DNA of 64,000 bases. Source: Enhygromyxa salina. GTDB lineage: Bacteria; Myxococcota_A; Polyangia; Nannocystales; Nannocystaceae. The translations under genes were made by a program, and so were the position numbers. Positions 43,676 through 53,792 of this stretch are shown here, in pieces. Position 1 is the first letter of the stretch. Every line of letters begins with the position of its first letter. Location: positions 1 to 64,000 of the forward strand of contig NZ_PVNK01000221.1 in the NCBI RefSeq assembly GCF_002994615.1, written 5' to 3'. Under the pieces are notes generated by a model, which saw only the letters and a program-made list of their open reading frames with translations, was not told the origin of the DNA and did not search any database.

Positions 43676-46600
43676 TCAGCACAGCAGCCGTCGCGCGGAT
43701 TGCCGGACACCCCAGTGCGGCGAGCTCACGAGCCGCTGCGCCCACGCCCGGGCTGCGTCGTTGCGATGCTCGCCGAGCCACTCGAGCAGGTCGACGCTCA
43801 GCCTCTCGGGCGTGCCGCCGAGGCTGCGCTCGACCAGGTTGTCGAAGTGCTTCGGCAGCAGCTCGGCGAGCACGGCGAAGGAGGCCGACTGGGCCCCGAC
43901 CACGAACTTGCTGGTGATCTGCGCGCGCAGCTGCTGCTCGATCGAGCTGGCCCACGCGGCCTCGCGCGCCGGGCTCTCGCGCAGGTAGGCGCTCAGACCC
44001 TCGATCCACCCGCGCGGGGCCGGGTGCGCGCCGCCGATGTTGGCACACAGCACCGTCCACACCCGGGCGACGAGCTCGGGATCGTCGTCGGTCCGCGCGG
44101 CGTCGAGGCGCGGGTAGTCGGGCTCGTGAAGGACGCACAGCCAGGCCTCGAACGCGGCCTCGCGGGCGGGCGGGGCGTAGTCGAGGGCGCGCTCGAGCTC
44201 GGCGCGGGCGTCGGCGTCGCCCCAGCGGGCGAGGGCGGCCTTGGCCTCGTAGCCGGCCCGGGGCTCGGTCGCCCCCTGGGCTCCGAACACGGCGTCGCGG
44301 TCGAGCTCGGGATCGCCGTGGCGGACGAGGAAGCTGGCGTAGCCGAAGGGCGGATCGAGGCCGAAGGCGTCACGAAAGCGGCGCAGGTGGACGACGAGGT
44401 GCGGATCGTCGAGCTCGAGCAGCGCGGGGGTCAGCGCGGCGGCGACGATCTTCATGATCGAGGCGGACTCGCTCGCGCGCAGCAGGGGCTCGAACAGGGC
44501 GTAGTCGTCGGCGCTGGCGAGGGCGCGCAAGAGCTGCCTGATCGGGCCACCGCCAGCCTCGCGGGTGTCGGCGTCGAGCTCGAGGATGCGCGCGGCGACG
44601 AGCTCGGCTCCGGCGACGCGCTCGTCGAGGGACTCGCCGCCGCGGAGCAGCGAGCGCGCGGCGGCCCACACGATCGTCGGCTCGTCGGCGCGCAAGAGCT
44701 CGGCGAGGCGCGGGTGGGCCTCGGCGATCGGCCACAGCTCGAGGTGCTCGACGGCGGCGCTGATCATGCGGGGGTGGGGGTGGCGATGGCCGAGCAAGAT
44801 CGGCTCGAGCTGCGTCGCGGACAGGGGCAGCTTGGCCACGCGGGTGCACTGGAGGGTCTCGAACACCACGTCGGCGTGATCGTGGTCGAGCAGCGGCAGC
44901 AGGGAAGGGGCGTGGGGCCCGTGGAGGTGGGGGTTGTCGTGGAGCCAGCGGATCGTCCCGAGCGCGATCGCGGGGGCGTCGGCGAGGAGCTGGGCGAAGA
45001 TCCGGGCGAAGTCCTCGGCCTCGGCGAGGTGGTGGAGGCCGTACTTCGACTGGACGATCTCGCTGCGGTTGGTCATCGCCCCGAGCTCGAGCCACCGCTG
45101 CAGCTGCGCGCTCGCGGGCGAGGGATCTCCGCCCGCGCCCGTCCACGGGTTGCAGCCGTAAAGGTGCAGGAGCCCGTCGCGCTCGGGCCACGGGACCTCG
45201 TCGGCGGGCCGGGCCACGAGCTCGTGCAAGAGGGTCGAGAACCGGGCCGGGGCCACACGGTAGAGCAGATCCGAGAGCCGCGAGCGGACCCCGGGGGCGT
45301 CGACGAAGCGGGCCTCGAGCATGCGCAGCTCGGGCGCGCCGATGCGTTCGGGCTCGCGCTCGAGCGGGCCGAGCGCGCGCAGAAACTCGGCCATGTCGCC
45401 GCGCGCGAGCGCGTCGGGCAGCTCGCGGGACGGCCCCGCGCGCGGCTCGACCCGGGGCAGGATGCGGGCGAAGTCGCTGCGTCGGCGCAGGCCAGGCTGA
45501 AGCTGGTGGCGATGCTCGAGCACGTGGCGCAGCTGGGCGACGAAGTTGGGGCCGGGCTCGAACTCGGCCAGCGCGCGGCGGTAGTCGTCGGCGATGTCTT
45601 CGGGGGAGCGAGCGTCGATCTCGGGCGGGAGGTCGTCGATCAGGCCAAAGCGGGCGAAGCCGATCCGGGCCTCGCCCAGGCGCCACCACGGCAGGCACAC
45701 GCGCTCACCCGCCGCGAGCCCGAGCAGCGGCGGCAGCGGCTCGGGGTGCGCGGCGTAGTTCAGGGCTCCGAACGCGAACATGTTGCCAGCCGCCGCGCAG
45801 CGCCGGGCCCAGGGTCCGTGCCCACCCTGACTCCAGCCCGGCGCGACGAAGGACGCGAGCGCGAGGGTCGTCTCGGGATCGGGGTAGGCCTCGGCTTCGG
45901 CTTCGGCTTCGGCGGGCGGGAGCTCGATCCGATCGACCTCGAGGGCGTCGGCGAGCAGCAGCGCGAGGACCTGCGCGGCGGGATCGATCGCCGCGACCGC
46001 GGACCAGCGCCAGTCGAAGTAGGCCGAAAAGCCCAGCAGCCGGGCGCAGGTCGCGACGACGTCGTAGTTCGTGCACAGGTAGGTCGAGTACCAGGGGATC
46101 GTCAGGCCGTCGTCGTGGCCCGTCCCGAGCAGGACCGCGCCGTGCTCCATCAACAGCAGCTCGCGCATGCTCGCGAGGACCGGCGCCGGCTCGCTGCGCT
46201 CGCCTTGCCAGGTCAGGCACGCGTCGAGCAAGCCCGCTAATTCTGCGTCGCCGGCGAAGGGCCCGGCGAGGGCCTGCTCGAGCAGCGCCCGGAGGCTCGT
46301 GTAGGCGCGGATGTCTCGGAGCATGCGGGCGAGGTAGGCCAGCGGGGGGCGCTGCTCGGGCCAGCGGGCGCGGAGCTGGTCGAGCACCGTCTTGGCCCCC
46401 GCGAATTGACCGGTCTCGATGTGCGCGTGGGCCAGCGAGAGCTGCAGGGTCGGATCGTCGCCGTGGTGCTCGAGCGCCTCGACGAGCACGCGCCCGGCTT
46501 CGATCATCTTGCCCTGCTGCTCGAGGACGTGGGCCCACAGCTCCCAACCCGCGCGATCGCTGGGGTCGAGGCGAAGCCCGGCCGCGAACGCGTCGGCGGC

Positions 46601-46681
46601 CGCCTCGTGGTCGCCCCGCGCGAGCGCAGCCCGGGCGTCCCGGAGCCGCTCATGAGCCTTTCGCCGCCGAAATTCCGACAC
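43676..46681 (-). CDS. Large TPR / HEAT-like repeat protein
   Basis: 1001 residues from the GTG at 46681, chosen because the longer frame runs over the divergent gene's start at 46764. N-terminal TPRs (ARGDHEAAADAFAAGLRLDP, EQQGKMIEAGRVLVEALEHHGD, in parts) are followed by a central region with an NYDVVATCARLLGFSAYFDWRW segment. A C-terminal array resembles HEAT/Armadillo repeats (LLRGGESLDERVAG, LLRASESASIMKIVAAALTPA, WGVRQSARRLL). No catalytic motif or signal peptide. Probably a cytoplasmic scaffold. Confidence 0.72.
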   Translation of the reverse strand: MSEFRRRKAHERLRDARAALARGDHEAAADAFAAGLRLDPSDRAGWELWAHVLEQQGKMIEAGRVLVEALEHHGDDPTLQLSLAHAHIETGQFAGAKTVLDQLRARWPEQRPPLAYLARMLRDIRAYTSLRALLEQALAGPFAGDAELAGLLDACLTWQGERSEPAPVLASMRELLLMEHGAVLLGTGHDDGLTIPWYSTYLCTNYDVVATCARLLGFSAYFDWRWSAVAAIDPAAQVLALLLADALEVDRIELPPAEAEAEAEAYPDPETTLALASFVAPGWSQGGHGPWARRCAAAGNMFAFGALNYAAHPEPLPPLLGLAAGERVCLPWWRLGEARIGFARFGLIDDLPPEIDARSPEDIADDYRRALAEFEPGPNFVAQLRHVLEHRHQLQPGLRRRSDFARILPRVEPRAGPSRELPDALARGDMAEFLRALGPLEREPERIGAPELRMLEARFVDAPGVRSRLSDLLYRVAPARFSTLLHELVARPADEVPWPERDGLLHLYGCNPWTGAGGDPSPASAQLQRWLELGAMTNRSEIVQSKYGLHHLAEAEDFARIFAQLLADAPAIALGTIRWLHDNPHLHGPHAPSLLPLLDHDHADVVFETLQCTRVAKLPLSATQLEPILLGHRHPHPRMISAAVEHLELWPIAEAHPRLAELLRADEPTIVWAAARSLLRGGESLDERVAGAELVAARILELDADTREAGGGPIRQLLRALASADDYALFEPLLRASESASIMKIVAAALTPALLELDDPHLVVHLRRFRDAFGLDPPFGYASFLVRHGDPELDRDAVFGAQGATEPRAGYEAKAALARWGDADARAELERALDYAPPAREAAFEAWLCVLHEPDYPRLDAARTDDDPELVARVWTVLCANIGGAHPAPRGWIEGLSAYLRESPAREAAWASSIEQQLRAQITSKFVVGAQSASFAVLAELLPKHFDNLVERSLGGTPERLSVDLLEWLGEHRNDAARAWAQRLVSSPHWGVRQSARRLLC

Positions 46682-46763
46682 CGACGGACATGGTAGACGC
46701 GATGCAGGCTCGTTACACTCCCCGCAAGCTGGCGCCCGCGCCACCGCCCCGAGGACACGACCC

Positions 46764-47780
46764 ATGATGTACCGACTTCAACGATCCCGCGCCGCCGTGC
46801 TCGCCCTGCCGCTGCTCCTGACCCTCCCTGCCTGTGGCAAGGACGACAAGAAGGCCGACGAGGACACCAAGACTGAAGCCGAAGCGCCCAAGGTCGAGAA
46901 AAAAGATCCCGCGACGCTGTTCACCGGCGACAAGGTCACGATGGCGCCGGTCTACGGGGCCATCAAGCTGGGCATGACCCAAGAAGAGGCCAAGGCCGCG
47001 ATGCCGGAGCTGCCCGAGGACGGCACGATCAAGTCCGAGGCCTACCCCGAGATCTGGTTCAACACCGACTTCGACGACGAGACCAAGAAGCTCTCGCGGG
47101 TGTACTTCAGCCTGCCCAAGGCCGACGCGATCAAGTTCGCAACCGAGAAGTGGGGCGCGCCCAAGGAGGGCACCGACCTCGACAAGAAGGTCCAGTGGTG
47201 GTTCAACCCCGACGACAAGCTCCGCGTGTCGATCGCCGACTCGTTCACCGAGGGCGAGGCCCACGTCGAGTTCACCAGCTACGAGCCCATGGTCCAGCTG
47301 CTCGGTGAGGGCAAGGAGATCGCGTTCGAGAAGGACGCGCCGCTGCTCGGCCTGACCCCGGCCGACCTCGACGCCAAGTACGCCGGGTTCGTCAAGAAGG
47401 AGTCCGAGGAGGAGGCCAAGAAGAGCCAGGAGGACATCGCCAAGCTCGCCCCCGAGGCCAAGGCCGTGCTCGGCAAGCCGTCGGCCAGCATCGACCTCGA
47501 GTACCCGCCGACCGAGTGGGCCAAGTACTGGACCCCGGTCCACCTGAGCTGGTCCGACGAGGGCAAGATCGAGCGCTTCTGGTTCGGCATCGAGTTCGAG
47601 CCCCACCCGCCGGCCAAGGACGAGATCTTCGCGCTGCTGAAGAAGAAGTGGGGTGAGCCCAAGGAAGAAGACGACTATGGCGACAAGCTGTTCGTGTTCT
47701 CCGAGGACCCCCGCATCGAGGTCAAAGAAGACACGATCTCGGGCAAGTGGGACATCTTCGTCGAAGTCCCCGAGAAGTAA
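46764..47780 (+). CDS. Predicted lipoprotein with Lys/Glu-rich linker
   Basis: 338 residues. Signal peptide with lipobox LPAC (cysteine about 24), a KDDKKADEDTKTEAEAPK-type linker, then two similar roughly 130-residue halves. Each half has a GMTQEEAKAAMPELPEDG-like or LTPADLDAKY-like opening and a [L/R]SWSDEGKIERFWFGIEF-like strand. The product may be an internally duplicated domain. No family recognised. Divergent from the TPR/HEAT gene with an 82-bp gap. Confidence 0.72.
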   Translation: MMYRLQRSRAAVLALPLLLTLPACGKDDKKADEDTKTEAEAPKVEKKDPATLFTGDKVTMAPVYGAIKLGMTQEEAKAAMPELPEDGTIKSEAYPEIWFNTDFDDETKKLSRVYFSLPKADAIKFATEKWGAPKEGTDLDKKVQWWFNPDDKLRVSIADSFTEGEAHVEFTSYEPMVQLLGEGKEIAFEKDAPLLGLTPADLDAKYAGFVKKESEEEAKKSQEDIAKLAPEAKAVLGKPSASIDLEYPPTEWAKYWTPVHLSWSDEGKIERFWFGIEFEPHPPAKDEIFALLKKKWGEPKEEDDYGDKLFVFSEDPRIEVKEDTISGKWDIFVEVPEK

Positions 47781-47810
47781 TGACCCCCGCGGCCGCCCTG
47801 CGCTTTGCCA

Positions 47811-47954
47811 CGCACCCAGCGCTACATGCATCTGACGCCGACGGCGTTGGAGGGGGCCATCCGGCTGCTCGACGAGCCCACGCCGGCCTACGCCGCCAAT
47901 ACGGTCGCCACGCACGAGCGTGGAGGCATCGTGGAGACGCCCAAACCGGCGTGA
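47811..47954 (+). pseudogene. C-terminal fragment of a tyrosine recombinase
   Basis: 48 codons read RTQRYMHLTPTALEGAIRLLD and end ETPKPA before a TGA at 47952. The RTQRYMHL stretch contains the Tyr nucleophile context of phage-type integrases. The upstream catalytic residues are absent, since the preceding frame is not integrase-like and the previous gene ends only 30 bp away. It is a relic of an integrated element. Confidence 0.7.
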
Positions 47955-48086
47955 TCAAACCCGAGTGATCCCGAGGACTTAACTCCCAGTTCCGGCGCAC
48001 ACCACGTGCGACCGAGGAGGCAAAGGCCCAGAGCGAACGGAGCGCAGCGAAGAGAGCGTGGCGGAGCGGCCAAATCGGCCGCGGGG

Positions 48087-48480
48087 TCATGGACAGAGCC
48101 ACTTGCACAGGCGCTCGATGGCCTCGACGGTCTCGGCGCAGTGCGTGGTCAAGAACGTGTCGTCGACCTCGTCGTCGTTGTCGGCGAGGGCGTCGAGGCA
48201 GCGCTGACCGTCGAAGTTGACGTAGGCGAGACGAGCCGTGAGCTCATCTCGAGGCCGGCCAAATTCGGCGCCAGGCAAGATCGCCACGCCGGTGTCGTCG
48301 AGCAGCGCGCGGCACAGCGCGGCGGGAACAGGAAGGTTCCGAGCCGCCAGCCGCCGGCGCCACACCACTTGCTCAAGCCGGAGGAGATGATCGTGCCTTC
48401 GGGGTAGTAGCGAGCGATCGACACGTGCTGCCCGCGGACCTCCGCCGCGGCCGAGGCCCGCCCTGCTGGGCCAACTCGAA
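48087..48480 (-). pseudogene. Aminotransferase class I/II relic
   Basis: One frame reads ARYYPEGTIISSGLSKWCGAGGWRLGTFLFP, covering the PLP-lysine region (SGLSKWCGAGGWR, read in parts). A second frame continues LCRALLDDTGVAILPGAEFGRP and ARLAYVNFDGQRCLDAL to a stop at 48087, matching the C-terminal end of the family. Between them about 110 residues and one reading-frame step are missing, and no N-terminal domain is found upstream. The gene is dead. A working copy may exist elsewhere in the genome. Confidence 0.75.
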
Positions 48481-48821
48481 CTCGATTTCGCTGCCTGAAC
48501 GACGCGCCCGCCAGCGGGCGCGCTGACTTCGACGTGCCTCGAGCCGAGGTCCGCAGCCGGGCTTGGGGCGTGACCGCGCCGAGCCGAGCCCTGCACGGAC
48601 ACGAGACGGCGCCGAACGTCGCCGAGTTGGGAGCGTCGCCCTCGTGAACGGGGCGGGTTCGGCGTCGAGATCGCCGAGACCGCTGGGCGTGATCTCGGCG
48701 GTCCAAAATGCGCCATCGTTTGTCTTATCCGCTCTCGTCCCGCCTCATTCCGCAGAGTCACAGCACCATGACAGCACCACGGCCTCGCAGTCCGATCACT
48801 GATCGAGCCAAGGTGTTCGCC
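48481..48821. other. Gap without recognisable gene beside the relic
   Basis: No frame here has convincing coding character; it may hold further decayed pieces of the aminotransferase or its insertion partner. The stretch around 48690-48830 is less GC-rich than the region average. Confidence 0.35.
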
Positions 48822-49967
48822 CTACAACAAGACCTCAGACATCAGCGGCAGCTGCGCATGCAGCCAGTGGTCGAGGCTGGCGGGCCCGGCTCCGGCCGAA
48901 GGAGGAGTTGGGAAGGGCCAGCTCAAGAAGAGATCTCCCACTCGCCAGCGTGTGGTTGCCAGCCCGGCGTTGGGGCACGAGTCATAGCTCAGGCGCCATG
49001 ACTGGTATTCTGACTCGAGGGCGATGACTCGCGATCGTTCGTCGAAGCGAATGACGACCTCTTCGTAACCCCTGCCCGCGGGTGAAAGACGCATCAGCCG
49101 CTGCCCAGCGTCCCGCTCGAGGGCCCACTGCGTCGTCTTGCTGTCTGCGGCAACGCCGGTCGGATAGGTCCACCGGCGCACTCGCTCACCCCCGTCGCTG
49201 TCCTCGATCAAGCGCCCCTGTTCATCGTAGGCGTACCGCGTCACCGAGTCAGAGCCATCGGTGCTCTGTGCGCTCTGGACTCGATCGCAGGCACCCACGT
49301 CGAACCGAGTGGAGCTTTGGGATGGCTGCGAGTCCACGTCCCAGCGCTCGACGGCCTCCACGGTGCCCTCGAGATAGGTCAGATGCTCCTCTCCGCTGTC
49401 CGTAGTCTGGCACGTCTTGTCAGTCCAGCTCCAAGAGGTCACCCTGCCTTGTTCATCGTAGGTCCAGGTGGCGTGCTCCAGCGTGAGCGGTGTGTCCATG
49501 GCGCACCCAAAGTCCGCATCGACCATCGAGCCACCGTCTGGGAAGTTTAGATTGAGGATCCGATCCAGACGCGTCAGTCGACCCCTTTCATCCCAAGCCC
49601 AGCGCTGAGTCTGGTATTCGACTCGCTCACACATCCGGGGTTCTTCGGCCTCGAACGCCTCGAGCTCGCAGGGCCTGTCGAAGCTGGTCTGTGCTGCGAT
49701 AGGTCGGCCGTTGGCATCGTAGCTCAGGTCTAGCTCCACCGTTTCACCGGCGAACTGGCTGGTGATCTGGCACAGGCCAGGCCCGGTCACGAGCCGTCCG
49801 AGTTGGTCGAACGCCGCGTCCACGACTGGCGCCTGGCTACACTGGGGTATGGGCTCGCGCGATGTGTTCGTCTTGCTGGGGTCAACGGTGAGTACTCGGG
49901 CGCTCTCACAGCCGATGACACCGACCGTGAGAACGAGCGAGAAGACCCCCGTTCGGTCAGTCCACAT
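48822..49967 (-). CDS. YD-repeat-type lipoprotein
   Basis: 381 residues from the ATG at 49967. Lipobox VIGC, then about ten repeats with the YD/RHS pattern: LDLSYDANGRPIAAQ, RWAWDERGRLTRLD, TWTYDEQGRVTSWSW, RYAYDEQGRLIEDS, VIRFDERSRVIALES. The last 45 residues are not repetitive. Such repeats form beta-strands and are found in shells of secreted toxins and in surface proteins. The codons use more A/T than the core genes nearby. Its start overlaps the preceding gene's end by about ten bases. Confidence 0.78.
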   Translation of the reverse strand: MWTDRTGVFSLVLTVGVIGCESARVLTVDPSKTNTSREPIPQCSQAPVVDAAFDQLGRLVTGPGLCQITSQFAGETVELDLSYDANGRPIAAQTSFDRPCELEAFEAEEPRMCERVEYQTQRWAWDERGRLTRLDRILNLNFPDGGSMVDADFGCAMDTPLTLEHATWTYDEQGRVTSWSWTDKTCQTTDSGEEHLTYLEGTVEAVERWDVDSQPSQSSTRFDVGACDRVQSAQSTDGSDSVTRYAYDEQGRLIEDSDGGERVRRWTYPTGVAADSKTTQWALERDAGQRLMRLSPAGRGYEEVVIRFDERSRVIALESEYQSWRLSYDSCPNAGLATTRWRVGDLFLSWPFPTPPSAGAGPASLDHWLHAQLPLMSEVLL

Positions 49968-50328
49968 CGTTTTCCAGGCGGCCTTGAAAAAACAGGTAGC
50001 GCGCGTGACGGTTGGGATCCCAAGCCGAATCCCCAGCCTTGTTCTTTGGCTCGTACACGTAGAACTCCCGCAGCGAGAGGAGTTTGCGTCGTTCAATGAT
50101 GAGGTTGAGGCCTTGACGCTCTCGCTCCATACCTAATTTCTTGGTCTTCTTTTCAGTCTTGATCGGATCGGTAGGGTCCATCCCATCAGGGTTGAGCTCT
50201 CGCTCATCATGAGCCTCGTATTGAAACGTTCGCCCGCCGGCGGGGTCATTGATGATAAAGCGGATCTGTTTCTTGCTGCAAGCCACCTTGGGTGTGGCCC
50301 TCGCCACAGCCGTGGGCGGGGGCATCAT
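49957..50328 (-). CDS. Small hydrophilic protein coupled to the YD-repeat gene
   Basis: The frame ends ...GRLENDVD, overlapping the YD-repeat start. The body is convincing (IRFIINDPAGGRTFQYEAHDERELN, KKTKKLGMERERQGLNLIIERRKLL, FYVYEPKNKAGDS, each read in part) and uses relatively A/T-rich codons. The start is uncertain: ATG at 50328 and GTG at 50286 both lie within or beside the divergent reading frame that opens at 50249. No family recognised. Pairing with a YD-repeat protein suggests an accessory or immunity-like partner, but this is conjecture. Confidence 0.5.
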   Translation of the reverse strand: MMPPPTAVARATPKVACSKKQIRFIINDPAGGRTFQYEAHDERELNPDGMDPTDPIKTEKKTKKLGMERERQGLNLIIERRKLLSLREFYVYEPKNKAGDSAWDPNRHARYLFFQGRLENDVD

Positions 50329-51107
50329 GTGGTACCTACGCCGTAGGCGAGGAGCGCCGACGATCAAGCCGAGCCGGCCACCGCGGATCGTCGACGATGA
50401 GGAGGAGGGCGAGACCGAGACCGAGGTCGACACCCGCGCCAAGGGGCACCTGTTTCAGGTCGGCAAGCTCCCGCCGGCGCTCGCGGCCGCCTTCGAGCAG
50501 CAGTTCGGTGACGCCTGGCCCCCGGACGACGAGACGATCGACAACCTCACGACCGAGGATCTGGTCATCGTCGGGGGTCGAGAGCGAGTCCGTGCCCGGG
50601 TTCGAGCGCTCGCGCTCCGAGCTGCTCACCGCCAAGGTCCGCAGCGTGCACAAGACGATGGTCCGCGCCCGCATCGTTGGCCCCGTCGAGTACGCCGAGC
50701 ACCTCGGCTCTCATGCTGGGCATGGGTTCCGCGAGGGCGATCTGATCGAGATCCCACGAACCAGCGTCCTGGTCGCGGCGCGGAGCACCGCGCCCAAGCG
50801 GGAGGGCTTCAACTCGGAGGGCGAGGCGGCTGCGATCTTCGACTCGAGCCACGAGACCAAGCAGACCTACACGGTGCGGCCAGGGACCCCCTACGATCTG
50901 GTCTTGCCCTACCGGACGCCAGACATTGAATGGGTCGTCGATCGGCCCAGCGTGAAGATGCGCCGGATCGGATCCAAGGGGAACTACGAGCAGATCATGT
51001 TCAGCGAGGACAGCATGCGCGGCCCGATCACGGTTCGCGCGCTCGATAGCGATCCCGAGCATGGCCTGGTGTTCGTGGGGCGCTGGGAGTTTCACCTCGC
51101 GCCATGA
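50249..51107 (+). pseudogene. Membrane-anchored protein gene with a frame break at a G5 run
   Basis: From ATG at 50249 the frame gives one membrane helix (LLQATLGVALATAVGGGIMWYL) followed by RRRR, then an acidic linker and EDLVIVG. At the G5 run (50573-50577) the frame must lose one G to continue as VESESVPGFERSRSELL, and then a roughly 175-residue domain ending LVFVGRWEFHLAP. With correction it is about 285 residues, single-pass, with a soluble domain. The frame break may be a sequencing error. The N-terminus overlaps the possible start of the minus-strand gene, so the true start may lie further in. Confidence 0.6.
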
Positions 51108-51159
51108 GCTCGAGCCGCTCCGGGGCGATCGCGCAGACACCGGGCCAGGAGATCTTGCC

Positions 51160-51354
51160 ATGTTCGAGTCCAAAGCCGAGTTCTCCGAGCTGCCCGAGTT
51201 CCTCGAGGCCACCGAGGTCGCGGCCTTGCTACGGGTGAACCGCAACACCGTGTACGAAGCGGTCCAGCGCGACGAGATCCCCGGCGTCGTCAGGATCGGA
51301 CGCGTCCTGCGCTTTCGTCGCGACGCGATCATCGCCTGGATCCACGACGGCTAG
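51160..51354 (+). CDS. Excisionase-family helix-turn-helix protein
   Basis: 64 residues. The core FLEATEVAALLRVNRNTVYEAVQRDEIPGVVRIGRVLRFRRDAIIAWI (read in parts) is the HTH_17/MerR-like winged helix of excisionases and small regulators. It could bind an attachment site or act as a regulator. It lies in the same patch as the recombinase relic, so the two may derive from one mobile element. A strong terminator follows. Confidence 0.82.
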   Translation: MFESKAEFSELPEFLEATEVAALLRVNRNTVYEAVQRDEIPGVVRIGRVLRFRRDAIIAWIHDG

Positions 51355-51377
51355 GGCGCGATCCTCGACTGGACTGC

Positions 51378-51415
51378 AAGAAGCCGGCCCCGTGGATCTG
51401 CGGGGCCGGCTTCTT
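51378..51415 (+). terminator. Strong intrinsic-terminator-like hairpin
   Basis: Fifteen bases, AAGAAGCCGGCCCCG (51378-51392), pair perfectly with 51401-51415 across an 8-nt loop. It follows the HTH gene stop by 23 bp. The T-tail is short (TTCTTCGT). Confidence 0.8.
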
Positions 51416-51570
51416 CGTGGTTGAGATCCGTGTGCTGCGGATGTGCTCCTGCTCTGCTGAGAGACCCGGGAACCGGGTGGGAGAGACAGGACGAAACAGG
51501 ATCCCAAAAACTGTGTGAGATCAGCGGGTTAGGTGCCGAGTCCGCGACATCGTTGGGGTTGTCGTCGGCC

Positions 51571-51670
51571 CGCCGGAATTACTTGCAGTGGGCCCACCAC
51601 AGCGGCGTTTTGGCTTCGCGCCCTCGACGAAAATTCCGGCGCGAGACGACACGATGGGTTGCACCACGGG
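51571..51670. repeat. Dispersed palindromic element, copy B
   Basis: Perfect 10-bp arms CGCCGGAATT (51571-51580) and AATTCCGGCG (51632-51641). On the opposite strand it shares most of a 45-bp block with copy A (around 29000-29050: CTCGCGCCGGAAT, then GAGGGCGCGAAGCCAAAAC). Both copies also end near a GCACCACGGGCT segment. Like copy A it is in a gap between convergent genes, here just beyond the lipA stop. Confidence 0.75.
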
Positions 51671-51673
51671 CTC

Positions 51674-52645
<972 letters not shown>

Positions 52646-52679
52646 GAGCGCTACTTATCACGGCCCGCCTGAATTCCGC

Positions 52680-53672
52680 TCACGCGAGGGCCTCTTCGCG
52701 GCGCAAGGTGGTCTCGCCCTGGAGGCGCTCGAGCGCCGCGAGCAGCTCCTCGTCGCCGGCCTCGGGCATGCGCACGTCGATCGTCACGAGCAGGTCGCCG
52801 CGGGCCTCGCCGCGGATCCGCACGCCCTTCTCGCGCAGGCGCAGGGTCTGACCGTTTTGGGTGCCGGCCGGGAGCTTCATGGTCACGGGCCCCCACGGGG
52901 TCGGGATGTCGATCGGTCCGCCGCGGTAGGCCTCGAGCGCGGTCACCGGCACCTTCAGGCGCAAGTTGGTGCCGTCACGCTCGAGGTTGCGCCCGGGCAG
53001 GACCCCCACGGTCAAGATGATGTCGCCGGGTGGGGTGCCCGGGCCGCCCTGCTCGCGCAGGCGCAGCTTGGCCCCGTCGCTGATGCCCTCGGGCACGCGG
53101 ACGTCGAGGGTCCGTGGGGTTCCGCTGCGATCCTCGACCCGCAAAGGCACGACCACGCCGAGCAGCGAGTCCATGAGCGTGACCTGGATCTTGCCGTGGA
53201 TGTCCTCGCCGCGGCGATGTTGGGGCCTTGCGCCGCGCCCGAACACGTCGCCGTCGATGCGCCCGCCGCCGAAGAGGCGTGAGAGCAGGTCGTCAAACGA
53301 GGTCTCGCGGGCGTCACCGAAGTCCGAGAAGGAGTAGCTCTGGTGGCCGCCGCCGCGGGCGCCGGGCCAGCCTCCGGCCCCGCCCGGGGCCCCTCCGAAG
53401 CCGCCCGCGCGGGCCCGCTGGTAGGCGCGGGCCCGGTCCGGATCGAAGCCCTGGGTCAGCGACATCTCGCCAAACTCGTCGTAGAGCTGGCGCTTGTCCT
53501 GATCTCCGAGGACCTCGTAGGCCTGCGAGACCTCCTTGAAGCGCTCTTCGGAGGCCTTGTCGCCGGGGTTCTTGTCAGGGTGATGCTTGCGCGTCAGGGC
53601 CCGGTAGGCCTTCTTGATCTCGTCTTGCGAGGCTGACCGCTCGACGCCCAGCGATTGGTAGAGGTCCTTCAT
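52680..53672 (-). CDS. DnaJ-class co-chaperone, CbpA-type
   Basis: 330 residues. J domain at 4-68 with HPD at 31-33 (KHHPDKNPGDK), a Gly-rich segment at about 90-110, and C-terminal substrate-binding beta domains from about 160. The Cys-rich zinc-finger of classic DnaJ is absent, so it is of the CbpA/DjlA-like type II group. It stimulates DnaK ATPase and delivers clients in the cytoplasm. No adjacent dnaK. Confidence 0.94.
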   Translation of the reverse strand: MKDLYQSLGVERSASQDEIKKAYRALTRKHHPDKNPGDKASEERFKEVSQAYEVLGDQDKRQLYDEFGEMSLTQGFDPDRARAYQRARAGGFGGAPGGAGGWPGARGGGHQSYSFSDFGDARETSFDDLLSRLFGGGRIDGDVFGRGARPQHRRGEDIHGKIQVTLMDSLLGVVVPLRVEDRSGTPRTLDVRVPEGISDGAKLRLREQGGPGTPPGDIILTVGVLPGRNLERDGTNLRLKVPVTALEAYRGGPIDIPTPWGPVTMKLPAGTQNGQTLRLREKGVRIRGEARGDLLVTIDVRMPEAGDEELLAALERLQGETTLRREEALA

Positions 53673-53792
53673 TCGTAAGCTCAGCCGTCCGCGAGCATAA
53701 GGGCCGGACGTCGAGGCGCAACCCCTGGCCGCCGAACCCGCAGGTCGAGGCTCGGGTGAGTTTTGTGGATCCGCGTGCTAACAAGCGCGGCG

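Noticed and set aside
47955..48080. Attachment site for the relic integrase
   Set aside because: No tRNA or clear direct repeat could be identified beside the fragment, so no att site is called.
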